Below are positions 6,320-14,167 of a stretch of DNA of 33,512 bases, piece after piece. The notes beneath the pieces are model-generated. The model saw only the letters and a list, made by a program, of their open reading frames with translations, was not told where the DNA came from and searched no databases. Position 1 is the stretch's first letter. Each line of letters starts with the position of its first letter. The stretch is taken from assembly GCA_964461835.1 (NCBI GenBank), contig CAYWVO010000037.1, forward strand, positions 1-33,512, written 5' to 3'. Position numbers and translations under genes: made by a program. The stretch comes from CAYWVO01 sp964461835 (GTDB taxonomy: Bacteria; Zixibacteria; MSB-5A5; WJJR01; JAJRUJ01).

Positions 6320-8689
6320 ATGGCCGAGACATACACACTGCGATCCGATTTAATAGTCAGCCGTCAGGGTACAGGTCCGCAGGAAGTCTATATCATTAAA
6401 GACCCCGTCACCGGGCGGTTTTTCAAGCTCCGGGGCCCGGAGTATTTTCTGGTCAGCCAAATGGATGGTCACACCACGACCGCAATGGCTGTTGAGAAAT
6501 TCCGCCAACAATTTGGTCTTGACCTCGCTCCCGGAGCCGCCGAGGCCTTTTTTCATAAGATGCAACGACTATGCCTCTTTGCGGGCACCTACGCCGAGGC
6601 CGCGCTCACCGGAGAAAAGCGAATTGCCTCCGCGCAACGTTCCCGCTGGTCCAAATATCTCCTCTGGCGCATCGCTTCATTTAATCCGGAGCACCTCGTT
6701 GCCACGGTGGAACGATACACCCGCTGGCTGTTCACCCCCGAGTGGCTGCTCGTGGCCATAACATTTATCTTCGGATCATTGAGTCTGGCAGTGGCGAATC
6801 ACGCCACATTTTTTATCGGGCTACCGCAAATTTTCCAGGTGGGATCAATCGTGGGTATTCTGGCGGCGATTTTCGTTATTGCCGTCTTTCACGAATTTGG
6901 TCACGCCGTGGCCCTACGGCATCATGGGGGTCGGGTCAGCGAGATGGGTTTCCTGCTCTTGTATTTTCAACCGTCGGTGTATTGCAATTTGTCGGACGCC
7001 TATTTGCTTCCCCGGAAACGCCAAAAAGCGCAAGTCCTGCTGGCGGGACTTTTTGCTCAGTTATTAGTGACTGCGCTGGCGGTGCTCCTGTGGCGGGTCA
7101 CGGAGCTGGGCACCGTGGTCAATCGCTTTGCCTTTTTGATTTCGGCGGTGTCTCTGGCGATTGTCCTGTTTAATCTGAATCCCCTGATCAAACTCGACGG
7201 GTATTATCTGCTGGCCGACCAACTCGGCATGCCGAATTTGCGCCGCCGGGCATTCGGCTACCTGGGACGGCAATTCCGTCGCTGGGTGGTGGGTACGGAT
7301 ATGACGGATCCCGATGACCGGCACGGGCAACTGTTCTGGATATACGGCCTGGTGGCGTTGAGTTATTCCGTTGCCCTGCTCGGATTCGTGGGATACCACC
7401 TCACGCGTTTTCTGGCCACAGAATTGGGACTGGCCGGACCGCTGGTACTCTGGGGCGTAGTCCTGGTCTTGACCCTCCGACCGCTGTGGCGCTCCAGCGA
7501 AACACAGGACAAGAAACCGACAGAACCACCAGCTCCAAAACCACCCCCCGACGCAGCAGGTAAAACACCAAGTTCTCCCGCGGAGAAAGAGCAACCGGCA
7601 AAACGACAACGTTCCCGCCGCCCGTTGATTTTTTGGGGCATCGTTCTGGTACTGCTTATTTGCTCGTTTGTCATTCCCGCTGAATTAAAAGTTGGGGCAA
7701 CGTGTCATGTGGAACCGGCGGGAATCTTCCGGGTCTACATTGTCGAGGCAGGGATTATCGATGCCGAAATGCGACAATTCGGCGAACATGACCGGCATCA
7801 GCGTACTTCGCTTCAATGGTCGTCGGCGGATTTTGCGGCGACAGAAATTACCCCCCGGTATAGTGTGGGCGATAATGTGCGGCAGGGTGATACAGTCCTG
7901 GTCATCTCTTCCAACCGGTATTACAGCCAGCTGGCCTCAACCCAGGCCCGACTCCGCCAGGCCGAGGCACAACTTGATCTATTGCTTTCCGGCCCCAAGG
8001 AGGACGAGATTCGGCAACTCCGTGCTGAGCTGACGCAGATTGAAGCCCAGTTAGAAAACGAGAAGACTGATTTTACCCGACGCGGTCGCATGTTTGAACA
8101 GCACTTGATCTCCGAAGAAGAATATGAAATGGCCAAGACTCGGTTGGCGATTATCGAGGCTGCCCTCAACGCCAAACAGAGCGAGTTGTCCCTCTTAATC
8201 TCCGATCCGAAAATTGAAGAAATCGCCGTCAAGGAAGCAGAGATCGCCGAATTGGAGGCACTAGTCGACTATTACCAGTCGCAAATTGATGCGTCGGTTT
8301 TTATGGCACCCTTTGCCGGCCGGATATCACGCATCCGGCACGAAGATACCATTCTCGAACTCATTCGAACTGACACTATGCGTATTGTCATTCCCACCTC
8401 TGAAGATGATATCGGCGAGGTCGATATCGGGGCCTTAGTTAAACTCAAAGTGCGCTCGTATCCGGGGGATGTCTTTAGCGACCTCGTCGCCAAACTGGCT
8501 ATTGCACCGGTCAGCGATAATGGCGACACCCGCTACAACGTGATCACCAAAATTCCAAACGACAAAGGACGTCTGCTCGCCGGCATGACCGGCCATGCCA
8601 AAATTTACTGTGGGAAACGGCCGCTGATCAGCCTGATTCTGCGTCAAATTATCTACTTCTTCCGCGTGGAATTCTGGTCCTGGTGGTAA
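6320..8689 (+). CDS. PqqD-like / M50 zinc metalloprotease / HlyD fusion protein
   Basis: A 789-residue protein in three parts. Residues 1-90 resemble the PqqD-like winged-helix fold that binds peptide substrates. Residues 135-390 form a multi-pass membrane M50 (site-2 protease) domain with zinc motif HEFGH at 191-195 and second motif NPLIKLDG at 287-294. After a Pro/Lys-rich linker (392-432) and one membrane helix (435-452) comes a HlyD/membrane-fusion part: a split lipoyl-like barrel, a long heptad-rich hairpin (about 535-650), and a final RQIIYFFRVEFWSWW anchor. This architecture occurs in putative peptide zinc metalloproteases associated with export or maturation of peptides. No precursor peptide, radical-SAM enzyme or ABC exporter is adjacent. 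The ATG at 6320 follows a run of six G. It diverges from the dehydrogenase gene across a 133-base gap. Confidence 0.88.
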   Translation: MAETYTLRSDLIVSRQGTGPQEVYIIKDPVTGRFFKLRGPEYFLVSQMDGHTTTAMAVEKFRQQFGLDLAPGAAEAFFHKMQRLCLFAGTYAEAALTGEKRIASAQRSRWSKYLLWRIASFNPEHLVATVERYTRWLFTPEWLLVAITFIFGSLSLAVANHATFFIGLPQIFQVGSIVGILAAIFVIAVFHEFGHAVALRHHGGRVSEMGFLLLYFQPSVYCNLSDAYLLPRKRQKAQVLLAGLFAQLLVTALAVLLWRVTELGTVVNRFAFLISAVSLAIVLFNLNPLIKLDGYYLLADQLGMPNLRRRAFGYLGRQFRRWVVGTDMTDPDDRHGQLFWIYGLVALSYSVALLGFVGYHLTRFLATELGLAGPLVLWGVVLVLTLRPLWRSSETQDKKPTEPPAPKPPPDAAGKTPSSPAEKEQPAKRQRSRRPLIFWGIVLVLLICSFVIPAELKVGATCHVEPAGIFRVYIVEAGIIDAEMRQFGEHDRHQRTSLQWSSADFAATEITPRYSVGDNVRQGDTVLVISSNRYYSQLASTQARLRQAEAQLDLLLSGPKEDEIRQLRAELTQIEAQLENEKTDFTRRGRMFEQHLISEEEYEMAKTRLAIIEAALNAKQSELSLLISDPKIEEIAVKEAEIAELEALVDYYQSQIDASVFMAPFAGRISRIRHEDTILELIRTDTMRIVIPTSEDDIGEVDIGALVKLKVRSYPGDVFSDLVAKLAIAPVSDNGDTRYNVITKIPNDKGRLLAGMTGHAKIYCGKRPLISLILRQIIYFFRVEFWSWW

Positions 8690-8780
8690 CTCGCGGACCG
8701 GGGACGATATTCCGCTGAACGAGAGCTAGTTAACCGTCCCTAATTCCTGTCAAAGCGCACCGCCGATAACGCTAATCTCC

Positions 8781-8808
8781 TTGACTTATGAGGGATTTAG
8801 GGTATTTT
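8781..8808 (+). promoter_or_regulatory. Promoter giving a nearly leaderless aminotransferase mRNA
   Basis: TTGACT (8781-8786), a 16-base spacer and TATTTT (8803-8808) end only seven bases before the first possible start codon (GTG 8813, ATG 8816). No clear ribosome-binding site lies in the few bases that would be transcribed. Confidence 0.45.
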
Positions 8809-8815
8809 TCTGGTG

Positions 8816-10048
8816 ATGGAATCGGGGGTGGACAAAATCGAAACGGCGTCCGAACATACCAGGTTTGAATTTACCGAGAACTATTTTTCACCGGCCGCAT
8901 ATCGACTCGAAAGCTCCGTTATTCGGGACATTCTGAAGTACTCCTCCCAGGAGGGAGTCATTTCATTTGCCGGTGGTCTTCCCTCTCCCGATTCTTTCCC
9001 GGTAGAAGAATTAAAAGTTGCCGCGGATAAGGTCTTGTTAAATCACGGAACCGTCGCACTCCAGTATGGTCTGTCCCGCGGGTATGGCCCGCTGCGTGAG
9101 TTCATTGTCAACCGATTGCGGGAACGGTGCGGGGAGGACATAACCGTAGACAATATCATTATCACTGGTGGATCTCAGCAGGGGCTGGATATTGTCGGCC
9201 GAGCATTTCTGGAAAAAGACCGCTACGTCTTATGCGCCCGCCCCACGTACCTCGGAGCGCTCCAGGCCTTCAACTTCTATCAAGTCAAATATGCAACCGT
9301 CGAAATTGACGACGCCGGGATGCTCGCTGACGATCTTGAAGAGAAAATCAAGAAGTACAATCCCGTTTTTATTTACGTCGTACCCAATTTCCAGAATCCT
9401 GCCGGAGTAACGCTCTCCGCAGAGCGGCGCTACAAACTGGTCGATCTGGCTTACAAGTACAAAATTCCCATTATCGACGATAATCCGTATGGTGAATTAC
9501 GCTACTCCGGCAAGGACCAGCCGTCACTACGCAAAATCGGTGGGGATGCGGTTATCCAGCTGGGAACGTTCTCGAAAATCGTATCACCCGGCATGCGTAT
9601 CGGCTGGACACTGGCCGCAAAAGAGGTAACTGACATTTTTGAACGAGTTAAGCAGTCGACTGATTTACACACGAACCAGTTCGCGCAGTATGTGGTGCAT
9701 GAATATGTCATCGAAGGCCGGCTGGAACGACACATTCGACATATTATCAAAGACTACCGTGAACGCCGGGATACCATGCTGACCTCGATGGGTGAATTCT
9801 TCCCGGATTATGTCAAGTTCACCCGGCCTGAGGGTGGGTTGTTTCTCTGGCTCACGCTCCCGGAGGGAGTTAACGGACGGGACCTGTTCTTTAAAGCGGT
9901 CGAGGAAAAAGTCGCTTTCGTTCCGGGGAAACCGTTTGATCCGCTGGGTGTAATGGAAAACACTATGCGCCTGAATTTCTCCAACGCCTCCGTGCCGGAT
10001 ATTCGAGAGGGTATCAAACGTCTCAGCCGGGTTTTCACCCAACTGTAA
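8816..10048 (+). CDS. PLP-dependent aminotransferase, class I/II (2-aminoadipate/aromatic type)
   Basis: A 410-residue cytosolic aminotransferase similar to the LysN/2-aminoadipate and MocR-type catalytic domain. Characteristic stretches are ISFAGGLPSPDSFP near the N-terminus, LQYGLSRGYGPLRE, a GGSQQGLD cofactor loop, the PNFQNPAGVT Asn/Pro region, DDNPYGELRY, the PLP-lysine motif LGTFSKIVSPGMRIGW, and MRLNFSN with the carboxylate-binding Arg near the C-terminus. Everything needed for catalysis seems present. The start is GTG 8813 or ATG 8816; neither has a good ribosome site, but a promoter ending at 8808 suggests a leaderless message. Family members transaminate 2-aminoadipate, branched-chain or aromatic amino acids, and the substrate cannot be fixed here. 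The gene stands alone, followed by a 460-base non-coding region. Confidence 0.92.
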   Translation: MESGVDKIETASEHTRFEFTENYFSPAAYRLESSVIRDILKYSSQEGVISFAGGLPSPDSFPVEELKVAADKVLLNHGTVALQYGLSRGYGPLREFIVNRLRERCGEDITVDNIIITGGSQQGLDIVGRAFLEKDRYVLCARPTYLGALQAFNFYQVKYATVEIDDAGMLADDLEEKIKKYNPVFIYVVPNFQNPAGVTLSAERRYKLVDLAYKYKIPIIDDNPYGELRYSGKDQPSLRKIGGDAVIQLGTFSKIVSPGMRIGWTLAAKEVTDIFERVKQSTDLHTNQFAQYVVHEYVIEGRLERHIRHIIKDYRERRDTMLTSMGEFFPDYVKFTRPEGGLFLWLTLPEGVNGRDLFFKAVEEKVAFVPGKPFDPLGVMENTMRLNFSNASVPDIREGIKRLSRVFTQL

Positions 10049-10454
10049 ACATCCTTCCTTGCATTATTGACCCCTCCAGTTTGCGTCGCTGCCATGCATC
10101 GGCGGGCGTGGCCCTGATCTGAGGGAGCGCGATAAGCACACCCGGAGATCAGGGTTTCTAGGCGCGATGGGATTTGGTGCCAAGGATCGACGCTCCTCCA
10201 AATCCGCCGTGGCGGCGAATCCAGTTTTCCCTTGTGCGGCAAGGAGTGAGGACTATCGATCGCAGGGTTGGTAGAAACCCCGTGAGTCCCGTGGAACGAA
10301 CCGTGGTTTCGACATCATTCCTTTCCAACCCCAAGCCGCTCCCGCCGCTGGCGGCACGGCTTGAGGTTGCCACCCGATGAGGGCAATCTTTGCTGCTTTC
10401 AAGACTTGCAACTAGGTGACGCTCTGCCGGTTACGAAGTCTTGTGACAAAAAAG
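10049..10454. other. Structured non-coding region, possible RNA gene or repeat mosaic
   Basis: No credible protein gene is seen here. The stretch contains a string of inverted repeats: CCCTGATCT/AGATCAGGG (10112-10154), GGATTTGG/CCAAATCC (10170-10205), CCTTG/CAAGG (10230-10244), nested GGGTTGG/CCAACCC around GTAGAAACC/GGTTTCGAC (10265-10331), nested CAAGCCG/CGGCTTG around CCGCC/GGCGG (10332-10363), TTGCC/GGCAA (10367-10386) and CAAGACTT/AAGTCTTG (10400-10443). They follow one another with almost no overlap, as in a multi-stem RNA. Both orientations are possible. A patchwork of several intergenic repeats is the alternative. Confidence 0.45.
10271..10313. repeat. Inverted-repeat element, copy 2
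   Basis: Arms GTAGAAACC (10271-10279) and GGTTTCGAC (10305-10313) differ by one position from perfect pairing. The reverse complement aligns with the element at 104-154, including the shared GTCGAAACCAC core, nearby TTC/CGTTCC bases and the GGGGTTTC arm. It forms the inner part of the largest nested hairpin in the structured region. Confidence 0.5.
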
Positions 10455-10494
10455 AGACAGTGTCTATCAAATCATATTGACATGATTTTATCAT
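10455..10494. promoter_or_regulatory. Palindromic operator candidates upstream of the Rrf2 gene
   Basis: AGACAGTGTCT (10455-10465) is an 11-base palindrome. It is followed by ATCAT (10471-10475), ATGAT (10482-10486) and ATCAT (10490-10494), which form two overlapping inverted repeats in very AT-rich DNA. A TTGACA lies at 10477-10482. The layout fits an autoregulated promoter for the Rrf2/octaheme operon. Confidence 0.4.
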
Positions 10495-10510
10495 AATATA
10501 CCTTCCCGGC

Positions 10511-10981
10511 ATGATATCGAAGACCGCGGAACATGCCATGCGGGCGGTGACGGCGCTGGCGGCCAGCTATGAAGACGGGCCGATGCTCGTGCGTGAGATT
10601 GCCGCACTGACGGGAGTTCCGGCGAATTATCTATCAAAAATCCTGCACACCCTCAGCCGTGCCGGCGTCCTGGCCAGTGAACGGGGGCGCGGCGGCGGTT
10701 TCTCCCTCGCTGCAAATCCGGCGACCATCTCAGCCCACGATATCGTCAGCCAGTTCGAGGATTTACAGCAGCGCCGACGCTGTTTTCTGGGAAATTCGAT
10801 ATGCAGCGACGAGACAGCCTGCCCGGCCCACCAGGAATGGTCGGCAATCTGGAATGCGTACGAAAAGTTCCTCAACACAACAATGCTTGCCGACCTGGTG
10901 AAAAGCGGGTATAGTAAACCGGGTTCACGAAAACGGGCGCGCACGAGCCGGGCACGCACCCGCGAAAGCGAGGTATCCTGA
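10511..10981 (+). CDS. Rrf2 family transcriptional regulator
   Basis: A 156-residue winged-helix repressor of the Rrf2 family (IscR/NsrR relatives). The N-terminal MISKTAEHAMRAVTALA and the GVPANYLSKILHTLSRAGVL recognition region are typical, with the wing at RGRGGGFSL. Three cysteines, Cys91, Cys98 and Cys104 (spacing C-x6-C-x5-C), form the usual iron-sulfur ligand set, so it probably senses nitric oxide, oxygen or cluster status. The C-terminal tail of about 25 residues is rich in Arg and Ser and looks disordered. It is the first gene of an apparent operon: the Rieske gene starts 41 bases later. Control of the following cytochrome genes, and of itself through the palindromes just upstream, is a reasonable inference. 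NO sensing would fit the octaheme cytochrome. Confidence 0.93.
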   Translation: MISKTAEHAMRAVTALAASYEDGPMLVREIAALTGVPANYLSKILHTLSRAGVLASERGRGGGFSLAANPATISAHDIVSQFEDLQQRRRCFLGNSICSDETACPAHQEWSAIWNAYEKFLNTTMLADLVKSGYSKPGSRKRARTSRARTRESEVS

Positions 10982-11022
10982 ATGCTGTCGGTTGAAACCA
11001 CCGATAGAGCGAGGTGCGATTG

Positions 11023-11496
11023 GTGAGTATGGATCAGGAGAAGAAAATATCTCGTCGCGATTGGCTGGCTTCGGTGCTGATGGGCGCCGGGCTGCTCGCC
11101 AGTTACGGGACACTTGCCTGGCAGACCGTGTCGTTTCTGTTGCCCGGCAAGGCCGAAGCGAAAAAACGAAAACTCTTTGCCGGCCGGATTGAATCCTATC
11201 CACAAAATAGTGTGCAGACATTCTCCGATTTGCAGGGAAATGAGATCCTGGTCAAGCGCGATCAGAGCGGTTTTCGGGCGTTCAGTTCGACCTGTCCGCA
11301 TCTAGGCTGCCGTGTACGGTGGAAAGCGGAAAACGACCGGTTCTTCTGTCCCTGTCATCGCGGCGTCTTTAATCCTGATGGGATTGCCATTGCCGGTCCG
11401 CCGGCCGATGGTAACCAAAACCTGGCTCAGGTTCCTATCGAAGTGGACCGGGACAGTGGGGTGGTGTATCTCGCCGTAAAAGATATAGAAAGCTAA
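11023..11496 (+). CDS. Rieske [2Fe-2S] protein of a cytochrome bc-type complex
   Basis: A 157-residue protein with a twin-arginine-type N-terminus (SRRDWL, Arg11-Arg12) followed by one hydrophobic helix that would be both Tat signal and membrane anchor. The two cluster boxes are CPHLGC (91-96) and CPCHRG (109-114), which supply two Cys and two His ligands plus the disulfide pair. The folded domain thus sits on the outer face of the cytoplasmic membrane and takes electrons from quinol. GTG 11023 is seven bases after GAGGT; ATG 11029 is the alternative. It is followed six bases later by cytochrome b. Box II has CHRG rather than CHGS, a variation seen in other bc-type complexes that may shift redox potential. 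Confidence 0.92.
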   Translation: MSMDQEKKISRRDWLASVLMGAGLLASYGTLAWQTVSFLLPGKAEAKKRKLFAGRIESYPQNSVQTFSDLQGNEILVKRDQSGFRAFSSTCPHLGCRVRWKAENDRFFCPCHRGVFNPDGIAIAGPPADGNQNLAQVPIEVDRDSGVVYLAVKDIES

Positions 11497-11502
11497 TCTC
11501 TG

Positions 11503-12558
11503 ATGAGTGCTCCCGGACTGACGCGTAAACTTAGCGAGATGTTCCCGTTTGATTGGGAGCTTGCTCGTCACGCCGGCGCCGAACCGGTACCCTACCACCT
11601 GAAGAAATGGTGGTTCTGTTTGGGCGGCACCGTGCTTTACTTATTCATTGTCCAGGTCCTCACCGGCATTGCGCTAACGTTTTATTATGTTCCCTCTCCC
11701 ACGGAAGCTTACGCGAGTGTCGCGGAAATCACGCACAACATCCGCTTCGGCTGGTTTATCCGGTCTTTGCACCGCTGGTCTTCCAATTTTATGATCGTCG
11801 CGGTCTTTCTGCATATGCTGCGGGTCTTTTTCACCGGATCCTATCGGCATCCCCGGCAGTTGAACTGGCTAATCGGATTTTTGTTGTTCGGGGTCACCCT
11901 CATGTTTGGGTTTACCGGATATTCACTCGTCTATGAGCAACTGAGTTTTTGGGGCTCAACGGTGGCGGCAAATCTCGCCGAAGCAGTTCCGCTGGTCGGC
12001 CCGTATCTGGCCAATTTCTTGCGTGGTGGTCCGGAAATTGGGGAACATACCCTGACGCGCTTTTACATTCTGCATATCGGTGTGCTGCCGACCCTGGCCT
12101 TGGTCCTGATCGGTTTCCATATCCTGCTGATTCGCCTGCACGGCGTCACGGAACTGCACTTTGAGGGCGAACCAAAGAGCGAGAGCCGGCCCTTCAAATT
12201 CTGGCCCGACCACGCGACCACTGAATTGATGATCGGCGTGATCATCATGTATCTACTGACAATCCTGGCGCTGGTCTTCCCGGTCAGTCTGGGTGAACCC
12301 GCTAACCCCAATGTGACCCCGGCGCACATCAAACCGGAATGGTATTTCTATTTTAACTTTCGCCTGCTGAAAATGACCTCGTTGAAACTGAGCGTGATCA
12401 CCACGATGTTCATCGGCGGTATCGCATTTTTCTGGCCGTTTATTGAAGAATTGATCTCTCGGAAACGACGGCTGCCGGATGTGATCCCGCTTACCGTCGG
12501 CACCATCGCCTTTCTCGGCTTCCTGGTCTTAACGGTATGGGAAAGTATGGCAGAATAA
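11503..12558 (+). CDS. Cytochrome b subunit of a bc-type quinol oxidising complex
   Basis: A 351-residue integral membrane protein with about eight helices. Two haem-ligand histidine pairs are visible: His in SLHRWSSNFM and FLHMLR on helices B and C, and the partner His in RFYILHIGVLP and LIGFHILLIRLHG on helix D. The quinone-site PEWYFY motif follows (TPAHIKPEWYFYFNF), so the protein fuses the cytochrome b6-type and subunit IV-type parts into a short cytochrome b. The next gene encodes an octaheme cytochrome instead of cytochrome c1, so electrons from quinol probably pass to or from that protein. Start ATG 11503 is directly behind the Rieske stop, which implies translational coupling. Confidence 0.94.
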   Translation: MSAPGLTRKLSEMFPFDWELARHAGAEPVPYHLKKWWFCLGGTVLYLFIVQVLTGIALTFYYVPSPTEAYASVAEITHNIRFGWFIRSLHRWSSNFMIVAVFLHMLRVFFTGSYRHPRQLNWLIGFLLFGVTLMFGFTGYSLVYEQLSFWGSTVAANLAEAVPLVGPYLANFLRGGPEIGEHTLTRFYILHIGVLPTLALVLIGFHILLIRLHGVTELHFEGEPKSESRPFKFWPDHATTELMIGVIIMYLLTILALVFPVSLGEPANPNVTPAHIKPEWYFYFNFRLLKMTSLKLSVITTMFIGGIAFFWPFIEELISRKRRLPDVIPLTVGTIAFLGFLVLTVWESMAE

Positions 12559-12571
12559 CACGGAGGCATGC

Positions 12572-14167
12572 ATGTCTTTGACCTTTAAACGATACTTGGT
12601 GGCGGTCCTCTCAATTCTGTTCTTGTTGTCCTTATTGTTGGTTGCCTACCACGAGTCCAAACGCCACCGGATCGAGGAGGGACTGGAACCGGTGGTAACC
12701 GCAGCGAACGAAGGCTGTGTCGATTGCCACACTAAAGACAGCCCGGCGTTAGTCATGGAATGGGAACGGTCCCGCCACGCGGAATTGGGTGTCGGGTGTG
12801 TCGATTGTCATAAAGCCAACCCGGAAGACGTGGATGCCTGGAATCACGAAGGCGCGGTTATTGCCGCGTTGGTCACCCCGAAGGATTGCGCCAACTGCCA
12901 CCTCCGTGAATTTGAAGAGTTCTCCCGCAGCCATCATGCAAAAGCAGGAGAAATTCTGGCCAGCCTGGACAACGTCCTCGCGGAAAAGGCCGCGGGAATG
13001 CCGGGCAATATCGCCGATGCGGTCAATGGCTGCTGGCAGTGCCATGGCACGATCGTAAAATTCGCGCGCGATGAGCAAGGCGAGATTAAGCGCACCGGCA
13101 AAGAGAATAAACCGGTCATCGATCCGGATACCTGGCCCAACAGCGGCATGGGACGGCTCAATCCTGACGGTTCCAAGGGATCGTGCCACGCCTGTCATTC
13201 CCGGCACGCCTTTGAAGCCAAATTATCCCGCTCGCCGGAAAACTGCGGGAAGTGCCACATGGGGCCGGATCACCCGCAAATAGAAATCTACAACGAATCC
13301 AAACATGGCATCGCCTTTTATGCAAGCCGGGATCAAATGGCGTTGGACAAGGATGGCGATTGGGTACTCGGCAAAGACTACTCCGCCGCGCCCACCTGCG
13401 CCACCTGTCACATTTCCAGCTATATGACTCCCCAGGGCAGCTATGTGGCCAACAGCCACGATGTCGGTGAACGGATTAGCTGGACCCTGCGGCCAGTGGT
13501 CAGTACGAAACTGAACCTGGTGCAGTATACCGACGGCTTCCAGGAAGACTATCCGGGTACGAGAAAACTGCCGGAAATCGGTGACGAAGTTGTTACAATC
13601 GAGAAAGTCGTGATTGATGGGGAATTGACCAACCAGGAGGTACCCAGAACGGTTGAGAAGATTGTGACCTGGGACGAGCGGCGGAATTTAATGAAAGGCG
13701 GTTGCTTGAATTGCCACAACGACACCTACGTCGATAACTTCTATAAACAATTCGATGATCTGGTGGTCTTGTACAACGAAAAATTCGCCCGCCCGGCGCA
13801 GAAAATCATGGACGATCTCAAGGCCGATGGTGTTCTTGATCCGAATGCCCCGTTCGAGCACGACGTGCAGTGGGTGTTCTGGGAATTGTGGCACCATGAA
13901 GGACGGCGCGCCCGTCACGGCGCCAGTATGATGGGGCCGGATTATACCCATTGGCATGGCATGTACGAAGTGGCGAAACATTTCTATATGGAATTCCTGC
14001 CGGCAGTTGTCGAGGCCGCAGCCCACAAAAGTCCCGCTTTGGAGCGCAAATACGCAGAGCGGGTTGATCAATTGCTGGCCCAGGAGGAACATCAGTGGAA
14101 GCAAGGCCTTTCTCCGGAAGAGGCCGAAGCGCTCCGCCGGATGTATGAGAAACGCTATGACCAGTAA
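12572..14167 (+). CDS. Octaheme cytochrome c, hydroxylamine oxidoreductase (HAO) family
   Basis: A 531-residue protein with an uncleaved-looking N-terminal helix (8-26) and eight CxxCH haem motifs at residues 49, 76, 106, 154, 205, 225, 276 and 378. The order and surroundings match HAO-type octaheme proteins: CHACHSRHAFEAKLSRSPENCGKCH followed by GPDHP, then HDVGERISW and LRPVVS. Family members oxidise hydroxylamine or hydrazine, or reduce nitrite and hydroxylamine. The region where a Tyr crosslinks the P460 haem in oxidising enzymes reads GPDYTHWHG (455-463). The His at 462 may replace the Tyr of a WYG version, which would favour reduction, but I could not align it. The N-terminal anchor and the neighbouring Rieske and cytochrome b genes place it on the periplasmic face. 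ATG 12572 follows a GGAGG site. Confidence 0.93.
   Translation: MSLTFKRYLVAVLSILFLLSLLLVAYHESKRHRIEEGLEPVVTAANEGCVDCHTKDSPALVMEWERSRHAELGVGCVDCHKANPEDVDAWNHEGAVIAALVTPKDCANCHLREFEEFSRSHHAKAGEILASLDNVLAEKAAGMPGNIADAVNGCWQCHGTIVKFARDEQGEIKRTGKENKPVIDPDTWPNSGMGRLNPDGSKGSCHACHSRHAFEAKLSRSPENCGKCHMGPDHPQIEIYNESKHGIAFYASRDQMALDKDGDWVLGKDYSAAPTCATCHISSYMTPQGSYVANSHDVGERISWTLRPVVSTKLNLVQYTDGFQEDYPGTRKLPEIGDEVVTIEKVVIDGELTNQEVPRTVEKIVTWDERRNLMKGGCLNCHNDTYVDNFYKQFDDLVVLYNEKFARPAQKIMDDLKADGVLDPNAPFEHDVQWVFWELWHHEGRRARHGASMMGPDYTHWHGMYEVAKHFYMEFLPAVVEAAAHKSPALERKYAERVDQLLAQEEHQWKQGLSPEEAEALRRMYEKRYDQ

Noticed and set aside
10174..10380. Short open frames in the structured gap (about 70 residues on each strand)
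   Set aside because: Their sequence is Arg/Pro-rich, there is no ribosome site, and they coincide with the hairpins, so they are chance frames.
10627..11301. Minus-strand open frame of 224 residues across the Rrf2 and Rieske genes
   Set aside because: It is antisense to two well-supported genes, and its composition is rich in Arg, Ser and Gln as expected of a shadow frame.
13956..14156. Longer start for the unknown gene after the octaheme cytochrome
   Set aside because: This part is out-of-frame sequence of the cytochrome gene. The ATG at 14157 is supported by position.
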